DNA of 64,000 bases, from positions 6,037,685-6,101,684 of the forward strand of contig CM030936.1 of assembly GCA_018136815.1 (NCBI GenBank), read 5' to 3'. The notes beneath the pieces are model-generated. The model worked only from the letters and a program-made list of their open reading frames with translations, was not told the DNA's origin and did no database searches. The stretch is from Isochrysis galbana (Eukaryota > Haptophyta > Isochrysidales > Isochrysidaceae). Positions 54,887 through 64,000 of this stretch are shown here, in pieces. Numbering within the stretch: the stretch's first letter is position 1; every line of letters starts with the position of its first letter. Both the position numbers and the translations under genes were made by a program.

Positions 54887-56592
54887 TCACAAGTCGAAAT
54901 CGCAGCTCACAGGATAGTGGAATTGTGTGGGCATCCGCCTAGTAGCAAGCGGGCAGTTCCTACGCGTCATACGCCAGACAAATCGTCGTACGGCGTACGC
55001 CTGGTCCAGCCCGAGCGATGTCTTCCCATGCTGCCGAAGGGCGAGTCGGCGGCCGATCGGCGCATTCGCCCTGTCGCCGCCGGCCACCCCTTTGGGTTCG
55101 CGCAAGCGGCGCATGTCGGCTTTAGCCTCCTCCTCTACATGCGCCTTGTCTGTTCGCCCGGCGCGCGTCCGCCGCGCCAGCATGCGGAACTCGGACTCAT
55201 AGCCGGCTGCGACTAACATATGGTCCTTATGCGCCTTTCGCAGCGCCGCAAGCCGCGAGACCATTGCGCGCAGCTGCAGCGACGTATTGGTCGACCACAG
55301 CGTCGACCAACCCCGCCCACCCACGTCGTGCGACACCCGATCAATGCCCTGCTCAGCGCGCACCTTGTTCTCAACGTGTGCATGTACCTCGGAGACGGGT
55401 CCTTCTACGTGCACAGCCATCTGGTCCACTACGATGCCCATTGGGGCGCCATCCAGCGTGTCGGCACACTTAGCCTGGAAACACAGGTCGTACCCCCAAG
55501 CGACAGCGTGCGTGTTGTTGTGTAGCGCACGGTCATCGAAAAGTGAGTGGAAACAGCGCCACGCTGGCTCGGTGAAGAGCGTGGCAAATAGCTCGATAAC
55601 GCGCACCCTATGCACGCAGACGCGCCCCGGCACGCCCCTCCACTTGGCGACCTGCGTGCGAGCGAGGTGGCAGAGGCGTTGAAATGAGGTCGAGGTGAAC
55701 CGTGGCGTAGCCGCAAGCCCTGCCCTTCATGATGCGTGAATAAGGCGGCATCCTCGCTCAGTCGCGTGAACTAAGAGTTCCTGCAGCTTCGCGTGCTTCC
55801 GGCCCCTCGTGATTGGCACACGCACAACAATTTCATCTCTCGGACCAGGCAGCACCCGTCATCGACCCAGGGAAGAATGCCCTACTCTCTCCCCCTTCTG
55901 AGCTTGTGAATTGGCGCCCCGCTGCTTGGAGGATACGATGACCCAGGCCGACGCCCCAACGTCTGCCGGCGAGAGCGCGAGCAATCGCCGTGGTTGGATT
56001 TACTGAAGACTTTTCTTCCCTTCCATGCGACGGACTCCCTGCCCCGTTTCATGCGCCTTGTTGTTGCACCCGGCACCCCTGCTCACCACCACCCTTCACC
56101 CAAATCTCCCACTCCCCATCCCCCACCCCCACCGGCCACGATCTCCTTGTCCTTTCCCTTCTGCCTCACATTCAGCTCTACCTTCCATACCTGCGTGGGC
56201 GACATGGACCCCCGAGAGGCGCCGGCAACGGTTGGCGAAACCGCCACTAGCCCGCTTCTCTGCTGCACCCAGAGCAGCTCGCTCAGGTTGAAGCTAGCCT
56301 TGGGCAGAGCGAGATCGTCGAGCAGCACGAAGACGTGCGAATAGCCTGCCGTCACGTGCGCCGTCGTCAGATTGAGCAGAGAGCCCCACAACCAGCCTTC
56401 ACGGTGGATGTATTCACACCGTCCGGCCGGTGGCAGTCGGCGGTACGATAGAGCCACGCAGTCCCACGAGGCGCGCGGGAAATGGAGCATATTGGAAGCG
56501 AGCAGGGGCAGGTCATCGACGCTTCCCAGCGCCGCGACCACCACCAGGCCGCGTGTGAAGGCTGAGGAGGCAGAAGCCGACGACGCCGCCAT
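54887..56592 (-). CDS. DUF707-like (putative glycosyltransferase) protein, 388 aa
   Basis: Exons 56592-56191 and 55651-54887, phase 0, with a 539-bp GT-AG intron. Exon 1: GLVVVAALGSVDDLPLLASN, then WDCVALSYR, a C-x(10-15)-W-G-S segment (REGWLWGSLLNL), HVFVLLDDLALP (an LDD possible metal-binding motif) and VAVSPTVAGASRG. Exon 2: VIELFATLFTEPAWRCFHSL, then AWGYDLCFQAKC and MGIVVDQMAVH. This order is that of DUF707-like proteins, thought to be Golgi glycosyltransferases. The assignment rests on motif memory. The C-terminal 140 residues are charged and not recognised. Confidence 0.65.
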
Positions 56593-56637
56593 CGGCCGGC
56601 TGGCGGGAGAGTTGCCGCGAATCCTGTGACAACTTAG

Positions 56638-56700
56638 AATAAATGTTCTATTACTATTAAGAGTAGAGTTAGATCTATTCTAGGTCTATAGTTGAGGCTC
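56638..56700. promoter_or_regulatory. Candidate shared promoter island (DUF707-like / carrier)
   Basis: Between the divergent ATGs 56592 (-) and 56951 (+). AT-rich, with TTCTATTACTATTAAGAGTAGAG and ATTCTAGGTCTATAG segments resembling the islands upstream of other genes. Confidence 0.4.
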
Positions 56701-56829
56701 GAGGGGAGTATGAGAGCTGCCGACGCAGAGGTTTTCGGTAGAGATAGGGCCAACTTTATGTCGAAAAGTAGCTCAGTGAAGATGTTACAAGAAAACCTGA
56801 CCGAACACTTTTCTCTAAACGCAGGGGAG

Positions 56830-56869
56830 AAGCGGGAAGGGGGGGGGGGGAGACGAGAGAGAGAGAGAG

Positions 56870-56938
<69 letters not shown>
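56830..56938. repeat. GA microsatellite and G run 12 bp before the carrier ATG
   Basis: A G run at 56841-56850 and near-pure (GA)n at 56875-56937. Repeats the layout at 3529, where a GA tract also abuts the ATG. Confidence 0.9.
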
Positions 56939-56942
<4 letters not shown>

Positions 56943-56950
56943 GCGCGCAA

Positions 56951-58950
<2,000 letters not shown>

Positions 58951-60352
58951 GCGAACTTTGACTTTATTTGCTTCAGGATGCACGTCCGTCCAGTCAGGCT
59001 AGTGCCGTCTGATGTTGTGGCATTGTACAGCCTGGGCATGGCCGTTAGCTGGTTTGACACCGAAAGCGCTAACTAGAAGCGTCACTTTGCCTCTGTACGC
59101 CTTCCCTCCCATGATATTGAACGGGTGCAAAATGATATCCTCCAGACATGGATTCTATCCAATCGCTTGGGGTTTAGCGCATCACGCGATGGCTAAAGTT
59201 CCTCGGACACGTTTCGCTATGGGCGATGCAATGCAGCGACCCGCAAGGGCTTTATTCCCGGATTGCTGGCTCTTATTGCCGGATGGCCTCCAACTCGCCA
59301 TGGACCGTGAACTTTCGCTAATGGGTGTGGTGGTAGCTCGCTCGCCAGATACGTTAAGTTGGGAGTTCGGGGGGAGCGTGCCCTCCCCCATGCGAACCAA
59401 GTATACACTTAGTTGCACCGAAGCGTGCATAGATGACACGCACAAGCACATCCTCGTCGCCGCCCGCGGCCAGCCGCGAATTCGTGCTCGAGGCGTGTGA
59501 GCGACAGCCGCTCTGGCACGATGCTAAGCCAATGCGCGTGAGCGCGTGGCCGCTGACGGCGGGGCGTCAACGCCAGGAGCGCTGCCTCCATCGTGTGCGG
59601 GAGCAGGGTGATAGGGCCGCCCATTGGCGCAATGCGCAATGCATTCCCTACCCATCCCTGCCTGCGCCGCCCAGCATTGGCAATCCACATCCACATGTGC
59701 AAGGCCAGGGCCAAGCGGGCATCGCCTGCGCAGCAGCAGCAGCAGCCCGGCTATGCTGAAGGGACGGCGTCGGCATGCCTCCGACCTCACCTCTCTCCCT
59801 GCTAGCGCGAGCCTCAACCAAGTTATTTCAACCAAACACAAAATCGGCCTATTGTGGAGTGGTTGCAACAGAGTTGTAACAAGCTCCCTAGCGCTATTCC
59901 AACCCTGCTGTTTCAAGCCGATCCTCAAACCCCACAAAAGACCTTACAAACGGTAGTGTAAGAATCGCGCCTACGCGTGCGTCCAACGCAGCAAAATACG
60001 ATCCGCACGAGGCCACGTAGGTCACCGGACGCGAGCATAGGTAACAGCGAGCAGACGTATACACGCGCAGATGCAAGCCGCCCGATGCGTGCTGTACGGC
60101 CTTCGATGCAGCGTGACTGCGCGCAAGTACCGCCACTGCCGACCGATGAGGATATCTGGGTCGCTCCGCGATATGTGCCAGGGTTATTGAGCCGAGCACG
60201 TATATGAGTTCATAGCGGTGTTGCACAGCTGAATCGGCGCGAGCCGCCACGGCTGTATACCAGTAGGGTGTCGAACGAGCTGCTCGCCACCTTGAGGGCA
60301 CCTTCGTGCGTCCACGGAACTCGCCATATGGCGTACAGTCGTCGGGGGGCGC
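58951..60352. other. Intergenic region, no gene recognised
   Basis: Frames on both strands overlap (59012-59500 +, 59409-59937 -, 59894-60301 -) and none shows a known motif. A degenerate gene could be present but I cannot support one. Confidence 0.4.
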
Positions 60353-61660
60353 TTAGTTGATGGTTTCGTCCGGTGAGATGAAGGTGGCAAAGGCACCCAT
60401 CCCAGCCTCGCGATACCTTTCGGCAAGTTCGGGTCGAATTGCTTCAAACGTTTGCTCACCGAGCGTCGCAAGGTCGAGCAAGCAGCTGGCGCGCTGAAGG
60501 GCCTTCTCGCTTGGTGTGCGTGTGTCCATCCCGTTCTCGCGTTGCAGCTGCTCTCGAGTGAGACCGCCCGCAGCGCGCACACGGAGATCGTCGAGCAGCT
60601 GCCCCTGTGTCGTCTGTGCGAAGCCACATATCTCGTCTACTTCGTCGCCGAGCGTCCAGAGCGGTAGCGAGAGCGCGTGGCGCGCAACATCTCGCGCCTC
60701 CTCATCGCGTCCCAGTCGATGGAGCAGCCGGGCGTGGAAGGCGAAGGGTCGGCCCCATGACTCGAAGCAGCGCTGGTTCCGCTCGCAGGTGATGAGCGCT
60801 GACTGCTCCGAGCCCTTCTCGAGATGCCCCGTCGCTAATTTCTCGTACTCGCCCATGAAGGGCCCAACGCGCATCAGCACGCGCCCCTCAACCCCGCCCT
60901 TACTCGAAGGGGTGCCGGCACCGCCCGCTGCGATCTCGGCCTCGGCCTCGGCCAGCTCCTTTTCGCGCGCGACATACCTGCGCAAATGTGGCGGGGCCGG
61001 ACGCATGATGGCTGAGGCCAGCGAGACGCGGCAGGCGATGCACAGTGTGGCTGGCTGCGGCAGACAGGGGAAGCGACACAAGGGTTGCATGGAATAGAAT
61101 GGGCACGGCCACTTCTCGCGCTTCAACCGCCAGATCGCCTATTATGTACTCCCATCCGCTTTCGGACCTGCCCAGGTTAACCTCTCTCTCCGTCAGTCAC
61201 CATACATCTCTTATTTCTCCCTCGTCCCCTTCACCACCCCGACCGTTCCCCTACTTTCACGCCACTCGCTCCCCTCCCAATCGTCCCCACCCGTTCTTGG
61301 CGCTCTCTGCTGCCGCACTCACTTCTCAGCCGACTCCGCCAACCAGGTGAGCTGCCTGCTCTGGCTGCACGTCCTCACCACAGGAAGCTTCCCTCCGCCT
61401 CCGGGCCACCGTAGAAGCCCCGTCAACTCTCCGTCTTCCCCTTCGGAGAGAGGCACCAACAGCGGGTGGAGAGAGAGAGCGACCGGCTGAGGCTCTCTAA
61501 GAGTTTCTCCGCGGCCGAGGAGCACGTTGCCCAGGGCGTCGAGGCCGTCAGGTGGTGCGCACAGCGCGATCTCGCGCAGGAAGTACTCGTGCGCCGAGAG
61601 GCGAGAGGGAGAAGAGAGAGAGAGAGAGGTAGAGAGCAGCAGCGCCGCCACGAGAGACAT
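60353..61660 (-). CDS. Conserved TPR-type protein of plastid type
   Basis: ATG at 61660. Exon 1 ends near 61364 (GKLPV, donor GTGAGG) and carries LREIALCAPPDGLDALGNVL, then HPLLVPLSEG and LTGLLRWPGG. The last exon ends at 60353 and carries VGPFMGEYEKLATGHLEKGS, SALITCERNQRCFESWGRPF, then a helix pair HARLLHRLGRDEEARDVARH and LSLPLWTLGDEV. The final block (RASCLLDLATLGEQTFEAIR and AERYREAGM) closes it. One middle exon between about 61130 and 61320 is unresolved. I recall this block order from a plant and algal chloroplast protein family with TPR-like helices. The biochemical role is unknown to me. Confidence 0.65.
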
Positions 61661-61689
61661 CGGAGATCGCCGCGCAGCGCTACGACTTG

Positions 61690-61815
61690 TAGATGGTGAT
61701 ATACTCCTAGAGCTCTCTCTACACGGGCGCCACGCGACCGTAGAGCAAGTAGCACAGTAGTAAAGTATAGCCCAGGAGCTCAGGAGCCTGGTAGAGCTCT
61801 AGAGAGTCTCTTCTC
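61690..61815. promoter_or_regulatory. Candidate promoter island of the TPR-type gene
   Basis: 30-155 bp upstream of ATG 61660 (-). Contains CTCCTAGAGCTCTCTCTAC, GCACAGTAGTAAAGTATAG, GTAGAGCTCTAGAGAGTC and TTCTCTACTCCTAG. Strongest example of the island word set. Confidence 0.45.
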
Positions 61816-62220
61816 TACTCCTAGTGAAGCACGAGGGCGCACACCTGGTCCCTCTGGTGGGGAGGCCTGCTCGAGGAGGCGGCGCAAGGCCGCCTTCCCT
61901 CCCGCTATGGTCCATGACCATGGGTGTCATGGTGTCATCGCGCACAAGGTATAATCTAAGAGCTAAGAGCCTTACTGGTGGGCCCAAGCGAAAGTGCCTG
62001 CATTGTTGTTCTCAAACGAAAAGCAGGTCAGATCTTGGCCGAGCGCAAACATCGCAACTTGTCGATAAATTTGGGTGCCACGCTACAAACTCTTTACAAA
62101 TTTAGCTGCGCAGCTGCGCTGCCCCCGCCGGGCCCCCCTCTGCGTGCTCCCACTCGCTTCCCCCCCCCCCCCGATATCTCCCTCTCTCTCCCCCTCTCGT
62201 CTCCCGCGATGGCGCGCCTT
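61816..62220. other. Intergenic region, nothing recognised
   Basis: No gene. It includes a C run at 62161-62172 just before the assembly gap. Confidence 0.4.
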
Positions 62221-62320
62221 NNNNNNNNNNNNNNNNNNNNNNNNNNNNNNNNNNNNNNNNNNNNNNNNNNNNNNNNNNNNNNNNNNNNNNNNNNNNNNNN
62301 NNNNNNNNNNNNNNNNNNNN
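62221..62320. other. Assembly gap (100 N)
   Basis: Exactly 100 unknown bases; frames spanning it are meaningless. Confidence 0.99.
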
Positions 62321-62689
62321 CTTTCCCTGCGGAGCAGTTGTGAGCACACGTTGCTCGGGCCCGGGCATCTTGAGCGGAATGGGGCGCCGCCCGGGGCGCA
62401 CGCTCTGGCTGCCATGGGCCCCTCGCCCCACGCGCGGCATGCATGCCTTCCCTCTTGTGAGAGGGTGGCAAGGCCACTGCAGGGGCAGCCCTCACCTTCG
62501 CCGCCGTCGCCATCGCCCCTCCTAGAACACCCTCTCTCACCCGAAGACCGTTGGAAGAGGCGCGCACTGCGCTTCCTTACAATAACCAGTTTGAGGAAGG
62601 TTTGAGGAACGCGACTTCTTACAACTCCCTCCTGAATCCCTCTTTCAACCCTTTTTCAACTTTGTAAAAACCGTTGACTGAGAAGACCG

Positions 62690-62722
62690 ACTACTGGAGC
62701 TCTAGAGCTAGAGTAGTAAATT
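62690..62722. promoter_or_regulatory. Candidate promoter island of the Ser-rich gene
   Basis: CTACTGGAGCTCTAGAGC followed by TAGAGTAGTAAATT, 28-60 bp upstream of ATG 62750. Confidence 0.45.
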
Positions 62723-62749
62723 GAAGGGTAACGGTTGTCGCGCCGAGAG

Positions 62750-64000
62750 ATGATGGCGATGGCGGAGGCCTCGCCGCTCTCGATGGCCGCGCTGGCGAAT
62801 CAGGCGCAAGCGCTGTCGGCGCAGCTGGAGGCGCACGAGGCGGCGCTCGCTGGTGGAGGCGGCGACGTTCCGCGTCATCTCCCCCCATCCCCTCCGCGCC
62901 CGCACTATGTGAGGAGCATCGGGCCTCGTGCGGCCGCCGCTGAGGAGATCGTGGCCACACCAGTGCTCTCGGAGCAGCAGCGGAGGAAGGGGAGGCCTCT
63001 GAACGGGCGGGTGGCGACAAGTGCGAGCTATTCCAGCCTCTTTGGCCGCAGTGGTCACGCATTCGCAGCGGCAAGTGGCAGGGCGTCCCCGATAAGTGGG
63101 GTGAAGGCATCGCCAGCTGCGAGCCTTCGGCAGAGCCCACATCGCGGCAGGCGGGCGCCAGCCACGAGCCGGAGGTCAAACTCGGTCACGGGCAGGCGAG
63201 CTAGCCCGTCTTTGGGGAAAGTACGCTCGTCCTCCATCTCGGCGCAAACCCTTGCAGGCAATGCGTCGTCGCCGTCGCTATTCTCATTTGGCATCTCTTC
63301 ATTTGATGACGCTACGGTCGACAATTGTCTCCATGTGGATCGCGCGACCCGCCATCGACCGGCGGGTATCGGCCGGCGCAATATTGCCAGCATGCCGCTG
63401 TCGGATGTCCTGCGCGCCGCCGTAATGCATGAGGCACATCTCGTCCGCCCGTCTCACCATGAGGCGGAGCTCGCCCGCCGGAACGCGGCAGATGCAGAAA
63501 CGAAAGATCACAAGGCGGCTGGCTTTACTGATGCCGCCGTCAAGAGTCGAGCCAGCGAGGAGACGCTTGACTTGCTCCGCCAGCTCGAGGAGACTACGAT
63601 GTCCGATGGCCCTGTCTTTGGAGACGTCGGAGACCGTTCTCAGTCTTTGCAGAGACTTCCTGGATTGACAACAACTGTAGGAATTTTGCTAGGGGAAAAC
63701 AGGGAATTCTCGAGATCTCGCTCAGAAGCGCCATCTGTGGAGGCCGGGGGAGGCAAGCCGCCGATAGCTCATTTTGCTCCTTCTCCAGTCAGCCATTGGT
63801 CTCCCGCGCGGCCGCACCCCTCTCCAGACGGATCGTCTCCGGAACGCCGACAACAAAGCCACCCACCGAGCTCGAGCCGCCTGCTGAGCCACTCCACAGC
63901 TTCGGCCTGGCGGCAATCCCATCGATATGCGTCAGCTGAAAGTGCCTTGGAGGACATCTCTCGAGACCCATTGCTTCACTCTTCCAGTCACCCCGTTCTC
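62750..64000 (+). CDS. Ser/Arg/Pro-rich protein, 3' end beyond window (417 codons seen)
   Basis: Starting at ATG 62750 (second ATG at 62753), I read 417 codons to the window end without a stop, against many stops in the other frames. The N-terminus (MAMAEASPLSMAALANQAQA, then LSAQLEAHEAALAGGG) is Ala-rich helical. The body is low complexity with recurring RRASPS, SRRSNS, RSRSEAPS and SPSP patches that look like basophilic or proline-directed phosphorylation sites. A more ordered helix may lie near residues 225-290 (LSDVLRAAVMHEAHLV and EETLDLLRQLEE). No domain recognised. An intron could be hidden inside, but the frame does not require one. Confidence 0.6.
   Translation, partial: MMAMAEASPLSMAALANQAQALSAQLEAHEAALAGGGGDVPRHLPPSPPRPHYVRSIGPRAAAAEEIVATPVLSEQQRRKGRPLNGRVATSASYSSLFGRSGHAFAAASGRASPISGVKASPAASLRQSPHRGRRAPATSRRSNSVTGRRASPSLGKVRSSSISAQTLAGNASSPSLFSFGISSFDDATVDNCLHVDRATRHRPAGIGRRNIASMPLSDVLRAAVMHEAHLVRPSHHEAELARRNAADAETKDHKAAGFTDAAVKSRASEETLDLLRQLEETTMSDGPVFGDVGDRSQSLQRLPGLTTTVGILLGENREFSRSRSEAPSVEAGGGKPPIAHFAPSPVSHWSPARPHPSPDGSSPERRQQSHPPSSSRLLSHSTASAWRQSHRYASAESALEDISRDPLLHSSSHPVL

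Noticed and set aside
62075-62605. Frames crossing the N run
   Set aside because: They span unknown bases and low-complexity flanks; no evidence for coding.

Overview
The window is nuclear DNA of a GC-rich eukaryote, most likely a photosynthetic protist. A haptophyte-like alga is my best guess from gene content and style, but no marker in the window proves it. Genes have short spliceosomal introns (mostly 100-260 bp, GT-AG with a clear minority of GC-AG), many secreted or Golgi-type algal proteins, and plastid-type families (an STN-like kinase, a DTX-type MATE carrier, a TPR protein of plastid type). Long GA, CT, GT and poly-G tracts and many transposable elements fill the rest. A 100-base N run at 62221-62320 marks an assembly gap.

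Layout. 0-3.5 kb: 3' end of a kinase gene (+), then repeats and a GA tract. 3.5-5.7 kb: a one-exon type II membrane protein with paired YPDL/EGR repeats and a fucolectin-like domain. 5.7-9 kb: LINE remnants, one interrupted by a 512-bp TA-flanked inverted-repeat element. 9.3-11.4 kb: a three-exon MATE transporter. 11.9-13.6 kb: a CT minisatellite and an AT-rich orphan ORF between 107-bp direct repeats. 14.4-16.4 kb: an SGNH-hydrolase-like gene (-). 16.8-17.6 kb: a truncated PIF/Harbinger transposase. 19.4-20.6 kb: a secreted VWD-like protein (-). 21.55-21.99 kb: a small hAT element. 22.4-25.1 kb: a six-exon arylsulfatase (-). 26.8-27.8 kb: a 1-kb TA-flanked inverted-repeat element next to an F-box gene. 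31.3-35.3 kb: a multi-exon EGF/exostosin glycosyltransferase. 35.5-39.35 kb: a LINE with a perfect 17-bp target duplication. 40.1-44.2 kb: a DEAH-box RNA helicase (-). 44.4-47.6 kb: a hAT MITE and a full hAT transposon with an open transposase. 47.9-50.8 kb: an APE2-type AP endonuclease. 51.9-52.6 kb: a 204-bp tandem repeat fused to a LINE piece. 53.5-54.5 kb: a TMX-like thioredoxin-fold protein (-). 54.9-56.6 kb: a DUF707-like protein (-), divergent from a mitochondrial-carrier gene at 57-59 kb. 60.4-61.7 kb: a TPR-type conserved protein (-), divergent from a Ser-rich ORF that runs off the window end.

The genes are independent transcription units, not operons. Several lie head to head (DEAH/APE2, DUF707/carrier, TPR/Ser-rich). 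Their short shared upstream regions are AT-richer islands full of AGTAG, CTACT and CTCTAGAG words, a candidate promoter signature. The most striking observations are three hAT elements with matching CCTA ends, 8-bp target duplications and diverging sub-terminal repeats; a hAT transposase with a Tudor-like inserted module; the AT-rich orphan ORF; and the LINE whose sense strand ends in a T run.
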